A stretch of 64,000 nucleotides of DNA from Mesorhizobium helmanticense (GTDB lineage Bacteria > Pseudomonadota > Alphaproteobacteria > Rhizobiales > Rhizobiaceae). The notes beneath the pieces are model-generated. The model did not search any database. It was not told the origin of the DNA and saw nothing but the letters and a program-made list of their open reading frames with translations. The position numbers and the translations under genes are program-made. Position 1 is the stretch's first letter. The number at the start of each line of letters is the position of its first letter. Below, one piece after another: positions 29,895 to 39,078 of this stretch. The stretch lies in NCBI RefSeq assembly GCF_003034915.1, contig NZ_PZJX01000045.1:1-64000 (forward strand), written 5' to 3'.

Positions 29895-30827
29895 ATGTCA
29901 TTCAGCCAACAGCGCATATTGCGTTCGCCGACTGGGGCCGAGCTCAACCTCTATGTCAAACGCGCCGAAGGCCGCCCGCGCGCCGTGGTCCAGATCAATC
30001 ACGGCCTGGCCGAGCACGCCGCGCGCTATGTCCGCTTCGCAACCTTTTTGGGTCAGCACGGCTTCCACGTCTACGCCCATGACCATCGCGGCCATGGCGC
30101 AACCAGGGCGCCCGATGCCCCCCTCGGCAGGTTCGCTCAAACGGATGGCGGCATCAAGGTCATCGCCGATGTGGCGGCCGTGCACGATCTGATCGCCAGC
30201 GAACATCCCGGTCTTCCGGTCATTCTTTTCGGCCATTCGATGGGCGGCCTCGTGGCGCTGAATTTCATGCTTGCCCTTTCGGGCCGGCTGCACGCCGCCG
30301 CCATCTGGAACGCCAATTTTTCCACCGGGCTCGCCGGCCATGCCGCCCTGGCTGTCCTGGCCTGGGAAAAATTCCGGCTGGGCTCCGACGTCCCGTCGCG
30401 CCTGCTGCCGAGGCTGACATTCCAGGCCTGGGGCAAGGCGGTCCCCGATCACCGCACGCCATTCGACTGGCTGTCGCGCGACGCGGCCGAAGTCGACAAA
30501 TATGTCGCCGATCCGCTCTGCGGCTGGGACGCCTCGGTGTCGATGTGGCACGACGTGTTCGGCTTCATCTTCCACGGCGCCGTCGATGCCAATTTTTCCG
30601 ATATCCACAGGACCCTGCCGATCTATCTGGTCGGCGGCGAAAAGGACCCGGCTACCGACGGAGGCAAGGCAGTCAGCCATCTTGCCGGGCGCATGCACAG
30701 GATGGGCTTTTCGAATCTCGTTTCAAAGGTTTACGCCGAGACCCGCCACGAAAGCCTGAACGAGGTGAACAGGGACATCGTTATGAACGATTTCGCCACT
30801 TGGGCCGACGGCGCGCTGAAAGCCTGA
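29895..30827 (+). CDS. Alpha/beta hydrolase, monoacylglycerol lipase-like
   Basis: 310-residue hydrolase of the serine aminopeptidase S33/monoglyceride lipase group. Oxyanion-loop motif INHGLAEHAARY, then YAHDHRGHGATRA, nucleophile elbow FGHSMGGL, an Asp in GGEKDPATDGG and the catalytic His in TRHESLNE. Likely a lysophospholipase or monoacylglycerol lipase in the cytosol. ATG 29895 starts MSFSQQRIL; a TTG six codons upstream is an alternative. Divergent from RNase T2. Confidence 0.86.
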   Translation: MSFSQQRILRSPTGAELNLYVKRAEGRPRAVVQINHGLAEHAARYVRFATFLGQHGFHVYAHDHRGHGATRAPDAPLGRFAQTDGGIKVIADVAAVHDLIASEHPGLPVILFGHSMGGLVALNFMLALSGRLHAAAIWNANFSTGLAGHAALAVLAWEKFRLGSDVPSRLLPRLTFQAWGKAVPDHRTPFDWLSRDAAEVDKYVADPLCGWDASVSMWHDVFGFIFHGAVDANFSDIHRTLPIYLVGGEKDPATDGGKAVSHLAGRMHRMGFSNLVSKVYAETRHESLNEVNRDIVMNDFATWADGALKA

Positions 30828-30908
30828 TGGGTTGGCCCATCGCAAGGACCGTGACAGCGGCGATAGGGGTTGATAGAGGCTGCGCTTCCGATCAATCTGT
30901 GGTGATGC

Positions 30909-32084
30909 ATGACTGAGCCTCCACTGAAAGGCGTGCGCGTCATCGAACTCGCCCGCATTCTTGCCGGGCCCTGGGCCGGGCAGTTGCTGGCCGATCTCGG
31001 CGCCGATGTCATCAAGGTCGAGAGCCCCGACGGCGGCGACGACACCCGCAAATGGGGCCCGCCCTTCGTCATGAGCCATGACGGCGAGAACCTGTCTGCC
31101 GCCTATTACCATTCCTGCAATCGCGGCAAGCGCTCCATATCAGTCGACTTCTCGACACCGGAAGGCGCCAAGACGGTGCGCCGGCTGGTCGCGACAGCGG
31201 ATGTGCTCATCGAGAATTTCAAGCTCGGCGGCCTCAGGAAATACGGGCTCGACCATGACAGCCTGCGGGAAATCAACCCGCGCCTGATCTACTGTTCGAT
31301 CACCGGCTTTGGCCAGGACGGACCCTATGCGCCACGCGCCGGCTACGATTTCATCATCCAGGGCATGTCCGGCATGATGTCGATCACCGGCGAGGCCGGG
31401 CGCGAGCCGCAAAAGGCCGGTGTCGCCATCTCCGATATCTTCACCGGCCTCTATTCGGTCATCGCCATCCAGGCCGCCCTTCGCCATGCCGAGAAGACCG
31501 GCGAAGGCCAGCATATCGACATGGCGCTCTACGACAGCCAGATCTCGGCGCTCGGCAACCAGAACCTCAATTATCTGGTCTCGGGAAAATCGCCGGTGCA
31601 GATGGGCAATGCCCATATGAACATCGCGCCCTATGAGGTGCTGCCGGTGAAGGACGGTCATATCATCCTGGCCGTCGGCAATGACGGCCAATTCGCCAAA
31701 TTCTGTGGCGCGGTGGGTCTCGACGAATTGCCTGCGAACCCCGATTTCGCCACCAATCCCGCCCGTGTCGCCAACCGGGTGAAGCTGCGCGAACGCGTGA
31801 TCGAGACGCTGAAGGCTTTCGATCGCGATCCGTTGCTGACCAGGCTCGAAGCAGCTGGCGTGCCGGCGAGCCCGATCAACAATATCGGCCAGATGTTTGC
31901 CGATCCGCAGACCATTGCGCGCGGCATGCGGCTCGACCTCGACGACGGCCACGGCAATCTTCTGCCTTCGGTGCGCGCGCCGATGGTCATGTCCGGCACG
32001 CCGCTCGTCTATGAGCGGCCCTCGCCGCGTCTGGGCGAACACACCGAAGAAATCCTTGCCGAGCTGGAGAGATCAGGAAAATGA
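30909..32084 (+). CDS. Family III CoA-transferase (CaiB/BaiF)
   Basis: 391 residues. Typical opening GVRVIELARILAGPWAGQLL with ADLGADVIKVESP, then NRGKRSISVDF, catalytic Asp in GYDFIIQGMSG, and DIFTGLYSVIAIQAAL. C-terminal GMRLDLDDGHGN and SPRLGEHTEEIL are also standard. Moves CoA between carboxylates; the acid cannot be named. Its stop overlaps the start of a ThDP-dependent enzyme by 4 bp, so the two probably act in one short catabolic pathway. The layout recalls formyl-CoA transferase with oxalyl-CoA decarboxylase, but that is not proven. Confidence 0.85.
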   Translation: MTEPPLKGVRVIELARILAGPWAGQLLADLGADVIKVESPDGGDDTRKWGPPFVMSHDGENLSAAYYHSCNRGKRSISVDFSTPEGAKTVRRLVATADVLIENFKLGGLRKYGLDHDSLREINPRLIYCSITGFGQDGPYAPRAGYDFIIQGMSGMMSITGEAGREPQKAGVAISDIFTGLYSVIAIQAALRHAEKTGEGQHIDMALYDSQISALGNQNLNYLVSGKSPVQMGNAHMNIAPYEVLPVKDGHIILAVGNDGQFAKFCGAVGLDELPANPDFATNPARVANRVKLRERVIETLKAFDRDPLLTRLEAAGVPASPINNIGQMFADPQTIARGMRLDLDDGHGNLLPSVRAPMVMSGTPLVYERPSPRLGEHTEEILAELERSGK

Positions 32085-33730
32085 AGACCGGCGGACAATT
32101 GATTGTCGATGCGCTCGAAGCCAACGGCACCGACCGCATCTATTGCGTGCCGGGAGAATCCTATCTCGCGGTGCTCGACGCGCTGCACGATTCCCCGATC
32201 TGCACCATCGTCTGCAGGCAGGAGGGTGGTGCGGCGATGATGGCCGACTGCCATGGCCGCCTGACCGGCAAGCCCGGCGTCTGCTTCGTCACCCGCGGCC
32301 CCGGCGCCACCAACGCCTCTGCCGGCATCCACATCGCCATGCAGGATTCGGTTCCCGTCATCCTGTTCATCGGCCAGGTCGCCAGCCACGCCAAGCAGCG
32401 CGAGGCTTTCCAGGAAGTGGATTACGTCAGGTTTTTCGGCGGCATCGCCAAATGGGTCGTCGAAATCGATGACGCCTCGCGCATTCCTGAATTCGTCACC
32501 CGCGCCTTCGCGGTGGCGACCTCAGGCCGGCCCGGCCCGGTGGTGGTCTCGCTGCCCGAAGACATGCTGACCAGCCTGGCCGAGGCGCCCGCAGCCCAGC
32601 ACTACACGCGCGTCGAAACCGCGCCCGGTGAGGCCGAGCTCGACCGGCTCGAGGCGCTGCTCAATGCCGCGAAACGGCCGATGGTGATCCTGGGCGGCAC
32701 GCGTTGGGATGCCAATGCCGTTCAGGAAATGCAGCGCATCGCCGAAGCCTGGTCGCTACCGGTCGGCTGTTCCTTCCGCCGCCAGATGCTGTTCGATCAT
32801 CTCCACCCGAACTACGCCGGCGACGTCGGCATCGGCATCAACCCGAAGCTGGCCGAGGCCATCAAGCAGGCCGATCTGGTGCTGCTGATCGGCGGCCGCA
32901 TGGGCGAAATGCCGTCCTCCGACTACACGCTGCTGAAGAGCCCCTACCCCGATCAGACGCTGGTCCACGTCCACGCCGACGCCGGCGAGCTCGGCCGCGT
33001 CTACCGGCCCACGCTGGCGATCAACGCCTCGCCTTCCGCCTTCGTGCGGGCCTTCGCCAGGAGAAAGGGGCCAGCAACGCCGAACTGGGCCGACGAAACC
33101 ACGCGCCTGCACTCCGCCTATCTCGACTGGTCGACACCGCCGGAAACCGGCCCGGGTCCGGTACAGATGGGGCCGATCATGAACTATCTCGAAACGGTGC
33201 TGCCCGACGACGCCATCCTCACCAATGGCGCCGGCAATTACGCCACCTGGGTTCACCGGTTCCATCGTTCCCGCCGCTTTGCCACGCAGGCCGCCCCCAC
33301 CTCCGGCTCGATGGGCTACGGCACGCCGGCGGCGGTCGCCGCCAAGGACTTGTTCCCGGATCGCGACGTGATCGCCTTTGCCGGCGATGGCTGCTTCCTG
33401 ATGAACGGTCAGGAATTCGCCACCGCCGTGCAATACAATCTCCCGATCGTCGTCATCGTCGTCAACAACGGCATTTACGGCACCATTCGCATGCATCAGG
33501 AGCGGGAATATCCCGGCCGCGTCGTCGCCACGGAATTGAAAAATCCCGACTTCGCCGCTCTCGCCCGCGCCTATGGCGGCCACGGCGAGACAGTCGCCAA
33601 GACAGCCGATTTCGCGCCCGCCTTCGAACGCGCGCGCGCCAGTGGCAAGCCGTCGATCGTCGAAATCAGGCTCGACCCCGAGGCCATCACACCGACCCGC
33701 ACGATGACCCAGATTCGCGACAAAACCTGA
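32081..33730 (+). CDS. Thiamine diphosphate-dependent enzyme, acetolactate synthase-like
   Basis: 549 residues with the three-domain fold of ThDP decarboxylases/synthases. N-terminal ThDP domain with the activating Glu in VCRQEGGAAMMA and RGPGATNASAGI; central domain (~190-330); C-terminal ThDP-binding domain with GDGCFLMNGQEFATAVQYN and the NNGIYGTIRMHQ block. Annotated relatives are often 'acetolactate synthase large subunit-like', but no small subunit is next to it and it is coupled to a CoA-transferase, so a decarboxylase or lyase role is as likely. Confidence 0.82.
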   Translation: MKTGGQLIVDALEANGTDRIYCVPGESYLAVLDALHDSPICTIVCRQEGGAAMMADCHGRLTGKPGVCFVTRGPGATNASAGIHIAMQDSVPVILFIGQVASHAKQREAFQEVDYVRFFGGIAKWVVEIDDASRIPEFVTRAFAVATSGRPGPVVVSLPEDMLTSLAEAPAAQHYTRVETAPGEAELDRLEALLNAAKRPMVILGGTRWDANAVQEMQRIAEAWSLPVGCSFRRQMLFDHLHPNYAGDVGIGINPKLAEAIKQADLVLLIGGRMGEMPSSDYTLLKSPYPDQTLVHVHADAGELGRVYRPTLAINASPSAFVRAFARRKGPATPNWADETTRLHSAYLDWSTPPETGPGPVQMGPIMNYLETVLPDDAILTNGAGNYATWVHRFHRSRRFATQAAPTSGSMGYGTPAAVAAKDLFPDRDVIAFAGDGCFLMNGQEFATAVQYNLPIVVIVVNNGIYGTIRMHQEREYPGRVVATELKNPDFAALARAYGGHGETVAKTADFAPAFERARASGKPSIVEIRLDPEAITPTRTMTQIRDKT

Positions 33731-33757
33731 CAAACAGGGCGGTTGCCCTGTTTTGTT
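33731..33757. terminator. Bidirectional intrinsic terminator
   Basis: 7-bp stem ACAGGGC/GCCCTGT with a GGTT loop, T-rich on the plus side (TTTGTTG) and A-rich before the stem. It lies exactly between two convergent stop codons (ThDP enzyme and CHRD protein). Confidence 0.8.
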
Positions 33758-33758
33758 G

Positions 33759-34202
33759 CTACTCGGCCTTCTCGATCTGCCCGCGGATCTCGCCGTCCTT
33801 GTTCGCGGCAGTGTGGATGTTGATGTAATATTTGCAGGCCATCAGGTCGGCGGCCTGCGCGTCCGTCAGTTCCGCCGCACCCTTGAACGGGCTCTTCGGG
33901 GCCCCCTTGAACGGGATGATGACGCCGGCATTTTCACCCTTTGCCGCCGGGCCGTGAATATGTTCGGCGGTGGCCGGCCCGCTGAGGCCGGCATATTTTA
34001 CCGCCCAGCTAAGCCGCTTGGTGTCGGTGTCGAAGACGAGCGCGGCCGTGCCCTCGCCCTTCGTGGTGACAGGCGGGCTCTGCTGAGCACCATCGAGTGT
34101 CGCCTTCATCTTCACCATGTCGGCCAGGGCCGGTGAAGCACACAGGATGGAAGCCGAGACGGCCAGCGCCGAGAGCATCGGCGAAAAGGATTGCATGCGC
34201 AT
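33759..34202 (-). CDS. Secreted CHRD-domain protein
   Basis: 147 residues. Signal peptide (to about ASPALA) and one CHRD domain: MKATLDGAQQSPPVTTKGEG, GLSGPATAEHIHGPA, and the C-terminal YYINIHTAANKDGEIRGQI. CHRD domains occur in secreted bacterial proteins of unknown function. Three in-frame ATGs are close together; the one at 34202 is best because GGAG lies 6 nt upstream of it, inside the codons of the longer version. Confidence 0.85.
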   Translation of the reverse strand: MRMQSFSPMLSALAVSASILCASPALADMVKMKATLDGAQQSPPVTTKGEGTAALVFDTDTKRLSWAVKYAGLSGPATAEHIHGPAAKGENAGVIIPFKGAPKSPFKGAAELTDAQAADLMACKYYINIHTAANKDGEIRGQIEKAE

Positions 34203-34306
34203 GGAAATCTCCATTGTCCGGTAGCGTCCGCCAATGTGGATACTACCGCCATAACGCCGGCGCGAAACGGATGTTTCCTTGGGGTAACGCCTATTTTACG
34301 TCCCAG

Positions 34307-34335
34307 CAAAAAGGGGCGGTCGCCCGCCCCTTTTC
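34307..34335 (-). terminator. Intrinsic terminator of the ABC importer operon
   Basis: Stem GGGGCGG/CCGCCCC with a 4-nt loop, flanked by AAAAA on the plus strand and TTTT on the other side, so on the minus strand it ends in TTTTTGC. It lies about 45 bp after the binding-protein stop. Confidence 0.85.
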
Positions 34336-34381
34336 GAATTGCTGACCCCAAAGCCAGTTGGTGCTATTTGATCGCCCCTAT

Positions 34382-35353
34382 TTATTTAATGGCCTTATCG
34401 GTGATGGCGGTCGTGTAGGCGCCACTTGGTTGTTTGGTGATGATCTTCTGGTCGAGCAGCGCCTTGGCGGTGCGCTCATAGGTCTCCGGATCGAGCTTGC
34501 CGTCGGCATTGTCGATCAACTTGGCGACTTCGCCCATCATGCGCTTCTGGTGGTTCTCGTCCTGGCCGCCATTGTCCATGACGATGCCGGCCGCCTCATC
34601 CGAATTGTCGACGGCATATTTCCAGCCCTTCATCGAGGCGCGCACGAAACGCACCATCTTGTCCTCGAAGGCCGGATCCTTGAGCTTGTCCTCGGACGCG
34701 TAGAGCCCGTCCTCGAGCAAATCGTTGCCCATGGCGGAATAGTTGAACACGGTCAGCTCTTCCGGCTTGTAGCCGGCGTCGATGAGCTGCCAGTATTCGT
34801 TGTAGGTCATCACCGAGATGCAATCCGCCTGCTTCTGGATCAGCGGCTGCACGTCGAAGCTCTGCTTCAGCACGGTGACGCCGTCCGGGCCGCCCTCGGT
34901 CTTGAGGCCGAGCTTGTTCATCCAGGCGTAGAACGGATATTCATTGCCGAAGAACCAGACGCCGAGCGTATGGCCCTTGAAGTCGGCCTCGGTCTTGATC
35001 GGGCCGTCCTTCGGGCAGACCAGCTCCATGCCGGCCTTCTTGAACGGCTGCGCGATGTTGACCAGCGGCACGCCCTTTTCGCGGGCGGCCAGCGCGCCGC
35101 CCATCCAGTCGACGATGACGTCGGCGCCGCCGCCGGCGATCACCTGCTCCGGCGCGATATCGGGACCACCGGGCTTGATGTCGACGTCGAGACCCTCGGC
35201 GTCGTAGAAGCCCTTGGCCTTGGCGACATAGTAGCCGGCGAACTGGGCCTGCGTCACCCATTTCAGCTGCAGCGTCACCTTGTCGGCCGCCATCGCCTGG
35301 AAAGCGGCCAGCGACATCGCGCCTGCCAGTACAGGAATAACAAGTCTTTTCAT
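34382..35353 (-). CDS. ABC importer substrate-binding protein, NMT1/THI5-like
   Basis: 323-residue periplasmic binding protein. Signal peptide MKRLVIPVLAGAMSLAAFQA, then the NMT1 domain: VTLQLKWVTQAQFAGYYVAK (aromatic pocket start), GGADVIVDWMGGAL, KGHTLGVWFFGNEYPF, TVFNYSAMGNDLLEDGLYAS. This family binds pyrimidine-type ligands (for example thiamine precursors). Lying beside pyrimidine-degradation genes, it most likely delivers uracil/thymine-type or related compounds; this is inference. The long upstream extension of the frame overlaps the permease gene and is not real. Last gene of the minus-strand operon. Confidence 0.87.
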   Translation of the reverse strand: MKRLVIPVLAGAMSLAAFQAMAADKVTLQLKWVTQAQFAGYYVAKAKGFYDAEGLDVDIKPGGPDIAPEQVIAGGGADVIVDWMGGALAAREKGVPLVNIAQPFKKAGMELVCPKDGPIKTEADFKGHTLGVWFFGNEYPFYAWMNKLGLKTEGGPDGVTVLKQSFDVQPLIQKQADCISVMTYNEYWQLIDAGYKPEELTVFNYSAMGNDLLEDGLYASEDKLKDPAFEDKMVRFVRASMKGWKYAVDNSDEAAGIVMDNGGQDENHQKRMMGEVAKLIDNADGKLDPETYERTAKALLDQKIITKQPSGAYTTAITDKAIK

Positions 35354-35394
35354 GTTTTTACCCTCTGAAGTTAGTGCCCTTAAACCCACCGTCC

Positions 35395-36531
35395 CTATCC
35401 ACCACGGACAGAGGGGTGCCAAAACGTGACGGCTCTCTCGAAAAGAGCGACCACGCCATAAAAGACCGAACCCGCAAGTGCTGCAACTGCGATTTCGGCC
35501 CAGACCATGTCGATGTTCATCCGCCCGACCTCGGTCGAAATGCGAAATCCCATGCCGACGACCGGCGTGCCGAAGAACTCCGCGACGATGGCGCCGATCA
35601 GCGCCAGCGTCGAATTGATCTTCAGCGCGTTGAAGATGAAGGGCGCGGCGGCCGGCAATCTGAGCTTGAACAGCGTCTGCCAGTAGCCCGACGCATAGGT
35701 GCGCATCAGGTCGCGCTCCATATGGCCCGAGGCGGCAAGCCCGGCGACCGTGTTCACCAGCATCGGGAAGAAGGTCATGATGATGACCACCGCCGCCTTG
35801 GACTGCCAGTCGAAGCCGAACCACATCACCATGATCGGCGCCACGCCGATGATCGGCAGCGCCGACACCATGTTGCCGATCGGCAGCAGGCCACGGCGGA
35901 AGAACGGCACGCGGTCGGCAAGGATTGCCGTGAGAAAGCCTGCCCCGCTGCCGACGACATAGCCGAAGATCACCGCCTTGAAGATGGTCTGTCGCACATC
36001 GGCCGCCAGGATCGGCAGCGAATTGGCGATGCGCGCACCGATGGCGCTTGGCGGCGGCAGCAGGATGAAGGGAATGCCGGCGCCCCTGGTGATCGCTTCC
36101 CAGAGGATCAGGATCCAGGCGCCGAAGATCGCCGGAATGATCAGCCGCAGTGCCGTCCGTGCCCACTTCCCGGCGGGACGCAGTGAGGACAGCAATGCCA
36201 CGCAACGCCAGGCGAGCACCCACGCCGCGGCAAGCAGCAGGAAGAACGATATGCGGGCCGTGCCTTCGTTGCCTGCCAGCCCATGCAGCAGCGCCCAGAC
36301 CGCGCCATGCGCACCAATGAACAGACAGGTCGCCGCAATTGCGGGTGGAAATCGATCCATCTGGATCGCAAACAGCAGCAAGATGAAGATCAAGGCTACT
36401 GTCGCGATGCCATAACCGGGCGTGGCAGTGACAAGCGGCCCCGAAAAAAGGGCGCCGGCGAGGAGCGCAAGCGCGGCAACCGCCTGCCAGGAACGAGGCG
36501 TGACCGACGACAGGCTGAGAGCTGAACTCAT
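35395..36531 (-). CDS. ABC importer permease (BPD_transp_1), long form
   Basis: 378 residues. The N-terminal third holds four extra helices, and the C-terminal part is a standard permease domain with the ATPase-contact EAA region LMRTYASGYWQTLFKLRLPAA. Paired with the permease upstream, whose stop it overlaps by 4 bp, to form a heterodimeric channel. The extra N-terminal region is unusual for this family, whose members are usually ~260 residues. Confidence 0.88.
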   Translation of the reverse strand: MSSALSLSSVTPRSWQAVAALALLAGALFSGPLVTATPGYGIATVALIFILLLFAIQMDRFPPAIAATCLFIGAHGAVWALLHGLAGNEGTARISFFLLLAAAWVLAWRCVALLSSLRPAGKWARTALRLIIPAIFGAWILILWEAITRGAGIPFILLPPPSAIGARIANSLPILAADVRQTIFKAVIFGYVVGSGAGFLTAILADRVPFFRRGLLPIGNMVSALPIIGVAPIMVMWFGFDWQSKAAVVIIMTFFPMLVNTVAGLAASGHMERDLMRTYASGYWQTLFKLRLPAAAPFIFNALKINSTLALIGAIVAEFFGTPVVGMGFRISTEVGRMNIDMVWAEIAVAALAGSVFYGVVALFERAVTFWHPSVRGG

Positions 36532-37406
36532 GCCGGCCTCCCGCCCATGGCGCGGTCGACGAGGCGGCCGGCGATGCCGACCACCATCACCAGCAGCGCC
36601 GCCACAACCGAACCGGCGACCAGCGCCGACCAGATGTCGATGGTCTGGCTGTAATAGGCGCCGGCAAGCAGCTTGGCGCCGATGCCGGCGACGGCACCGG
36701 TCGGCAGTTCGCCGACAATGGCGCCGACGAGGCTGGCGGCCACCGCCACCTTCATCGAGGTGAACAGGAACGGCACCGACGCCGGCACGCGCAATTTCCA
36801 GAAGGTCTGCGCGCGGCTGGCATTATAGGTGTGCATCAGGTCGAGATGGGTGAGTTCGGGCGAGCGCAGCCCCTTCACCATGCCGACCGCGACGGGGAAG
36901 AAAGACAGATAGGTCGAGATCAGCGCCTTCGGGATCAGCCCGGTGATGCCGATCGCCGCCAGCACGACGATGATCATCGGCGCCACCGCCAGGATCGGAA
37001 TGGTCTGCGAGGCGATGATCCACGGCATCAGGCTGCGGTCGAGCGTCGTCACATGCACGATACCGACGGCGATCACGATGCCGAGCGCCGTGCCGAAGGC
37101 GAAGCCGAGCAGCGTCGAGGACAGCGTCACCCAGGCATTGTAGACCAGGCTGCGGCTCGAGGTGACGCTGCGCAGGAAGGTGTTCTCGAAGAAGTTCACC
37201 GCCACCTGATGCGGCGCCGGCAGCGTCGGCTTCGGCTGCGCCAGCGTCTTGCCGATGAATTCCACAACGCCCGGCGTCACGTTGGCACGGCGGTCGAGAT
37301 CGCGCTGGAACGGCGTGTTGAGGATGACGGCAAAGACATACCAGACCACCACGATTCCCACGAGGATCGAGGTCACCGGGATAAGTTTGTCGCGGAAGGA
37401 GTCCAT
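36528..37406 (-). CDS. ABC importer permease (BPD_transp_1)
   Basis: 292 residues, about six or seven helices. The EAA loop is LMHTYNASRAQTFWKLRVPAS. A periplasmic segment after the first helix (NTPFQRDLDRRANVTPGVVE) is followed by the transport domain. ATGA overlap with the second permease. A 224-bp palindromic repeat separates it from the ATPase gene upstream in the operon. Confidence 0.9.
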   Translation of the reverse strand: MDSFRDKLIPVTSILVGIVVVWYVFAVILNTPFQRDLDRRANVTPGVVEFIGKTLAQPKPTLPAPHQVAVNFFENTFLRSVTSSRSLVYNAWVTLSSTLLGFAFGTALGIVIAVGIVHVTTLDRSLMPWIIASQTIPILAVAPMIIVVLAAIGITGLIPKALISTYLSFFPVAVGMVKGLRSPELTHLDLMHTYNASRAQTFWKLRVPASVPFLFTSMKVAVAASLVGAIVGELPTGAVAGIGAKLLAGAYYSQTIDIWSALVAGSVVAALLVMVVGIAGRLVDRAMGGRPA

Positions 37407-37455
37407 CAGCGACGCTCCCCTTCTTTCCTCGGCGCGAGAGAGCGGCGATACCCGT

Positions 37456-37679
37456 TCCTCGTCATCCTAGGGCGAAGCAAGGAGCGAAGCGACGCGGCGC
37501 AGACCCTAGGATCCATGCCGTTACCTCGCGGCTCCGCAACGGTGCGGAACATGACCCTCTCCGCACCGCCCTGCCTGACACTTTTTCTCGACCGTTTGCG
37601 CCCTTCGGCCGACGTCACGGCATGGATCCTAGGGTCTGCGCACGCCGCTTCGCGGCTGCTCCGCCCTAGGATGACGAAG
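37456..37679. repeat. Large palindromic element inside the ABC importer operon
   Basis: Left arm about 37462-37523 (starts CGTCATCCTAGGGCGAAGCA, ends GACCCTAGGATCCATGCCGT) and right arm about 37617-37675 (starts ACGGCATGGATCCTAGGGTC, ends CCGCCCTAGGATGACG) are near reverse complements, with a ~93-bp interior that contains further short complementary segments. No transposase. It lies between the permease and ATPase genes, in a 327-bp gap otherwise without a gene. Confidence 0.85.
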
Positions 37680-37733
37680 GCATGGTTAGCCGCTCCCTTG
37701 TGAGGCGGAAGCGCGAGCCCGTTCCCCCCCGCC

Positions 37734-38525
37734 TCAATCCTCATAGCTGTGCCCGGCGTGGAGGCCGTCGCGCACGCGCGCCGCGATCGCCAGGAACTCC
37801 GGCGTCTCGCGGATATGCAGCGGTCGCTCTTTCGGCAGCGTCGAGGAGATGACGTCGCTGACGCGGCCCGGCCGCGGCGACATGACGACGATCCGGGTCG
37901 ACAGATAAACCGCCTCGGGAATCGAGTGGGTGACGAAGCAGATGGTCTTGTTGGTTCGCTCCCACAGCTCCAGAAGCTGTTTGTTGAGATGATCGCGCAC
38001 GATCTCGTCCAGCGCGCCGAACGGCTCATCCATCAACAGCAGGTCGGCGTCGAAGGCGAGCGCCCGCGCTATCGAGGCACGCTGCTGCATGCCGCCCGAA
38101 AGCTGCCAGGGATATTTCTTCTCGAAGCCCGAGAGATTGACGAGGTCGAGCGTGCGCTTGATGCGCTCCGCCTGCTCAGCCCTGGAGAGGCCGATGACCT
38201 CCAAGGGCAGTGCCACATTGCGCTCGATCGTGCGCCACGGGAATAGGGCGGCGGCCTGGAAGACATAGCCGTAAGCGCGCTTTTCGCGCGCCTGCTCCGG
38301 CGTCATGCCGTTCACGGAAATGGTTCCCGACGTCGGTTTCTCCAGGTCGGCGATCACCCTGAGCAAGGTCGTCTTGCCGCAGCCGGAGGGCCCGATGAAG
38401 GAGACGAATTCACCCTTGCCGATGGTCAGGTCGACATCTGTCAGCGCCTGCACCGGGCCATCATTGGTGCTGAAGGTAAGACCAAGCTTGCTTGCCGAAA
38501 CGACGGCTGGCGATGCTCCCGTCAT
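37734..38525 (-). CDS. ABC importer ATP-binding protein
   Basis: 263 residues, nitrate/sulfonate/taurine-type ATPase. Walker A GPSGCGKTT, Q-loop GYVFQAAALFPW, signature LSGGMQQRASIA, Walker B LLLMDEPFGALDE, H-loop CFVTHSIPEAVYL. First gene of the minus-strand importer operon; no thiamine-pyrophosphate riboswitch was seen in the 131 bp before it. A TTGGTCTTTGTCC stretch upstream is only a weak match to the RutR site. Confidence 0.92.
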   Translation of the reverse strand: MTGASPAVVSASKLGLTFSTNDGPVQALTDVDLTIGKGEFVSFIGPSGCGKTTLLRVIADLEKPTSGTISVNGMTPEQAREKRAYGYVFQAAALFPWRTIERNVALPLEVIGLSRAEQAERIKRTLDLVNLSGFEKKYPWQLSGGMQQRASIARALAFDADLLLMDEPFGALDEIVRDHLNKQLLELWERTNKTICFVTHSIPEAVYLSTRIVVMSPRPGRVSDVISSTLPKERPLHIRETPEFLAIAARVRDGLHAGHSYED

Positions 38526-38656
38526 CGGCTGCAGCCTGCCTTGACTTGCCGCTGCCGTGGCGACGGAAATCCTGTTGATTTTGCGATTGTGTTGCTTTCC
38601 ACTCGCCCCGTCCTGTTGGTCTTTGTCCCGCTCGTTAGACGCCCGGAGTGTTCCCG

Positions 38657-39061
38657 ATGTCGCCCAAACCCACTTGTCATCTTATCCGCCCTGAAAGCAC
38701 TTATGAAGGCAAGCAGGGGCTGACTTATTTCGCCGGCATCGCCACTGAGACGGTCGGCTCTTCCGGCATCTGCATGCACATTCTCACCATGCCGCCCGGC
38801 GCCCGCGCCAAGGCGCATCTGCATGAAAACCACGAAACGGCGATCTACGTGCTCTCCGGCGAGGTCCATACCTGGTATGGCGACCGGCTCGAACAGCATA
38901 TTGTCGTCAAGGCGGGCGACCTCTTCTATATCCCGGCCGGCGTCCCGCATTTGCCCGCCAATCTGAGCGACAGCCCCTCTTCGGCGGTCATTGCCCGCAC
39001 CGATCCCAACGAGCAGGAAAGCGTCGTCCTGCTGCCGGAACTGGATGCCCTGGTCGCCTGA
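38657..39061 (+). CDS. Cupin-domain protein
   Basis: 134 residues, single cupin_2 barrel: metal-binding motif 1 PPGARAKAHLHENHETAIYV and motif 2 LFYIPAGVPHLPANLS, with all expected His/Glu ligands. Function unknown; its position between the importer and dihydropyrimidinase suggests a role in nitrogen-compound use or sensing. ATG 38657 chosen over a GTG three codons upstream. Confidence 0.85.
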   Translation: MSPKPTCHLIRPESTYEGKQGLTYFAGIATETVGSSGICMHILTMPPGARAKAHLHENHETAIYVLSGEVHTWYGDRLEQHIVVKAGDLFYIPAGVPHLPANLSDSPSSAVIARTDPNEQESVVLLPELDALVA

Positions 39062-39078
39062 AGCGAAAACCAAGCAGC

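Noticed and set aside
30909..33730. Oxalate pathway (frc-oxc) assignment
   Set aside because: The gene order fits, but I could not identify residues that separate oxalyl-CoA decarboxylase from acetolactate-synthase-like enzymes, so only family names are given.
35354..36223. N-terminal extension of the substrate-binding protein frame
   Set aside because: It overlaps the permease gene in another frame and would place a signal peptide in the middle of the protein.
38526..38656. Possible thiamine-pyrophosphate riboswitch before the NMT1/THI5-type importer operon
   Set aside because: No CTGAGA or other conserved TPP-riboswitch core was found in the short gap.
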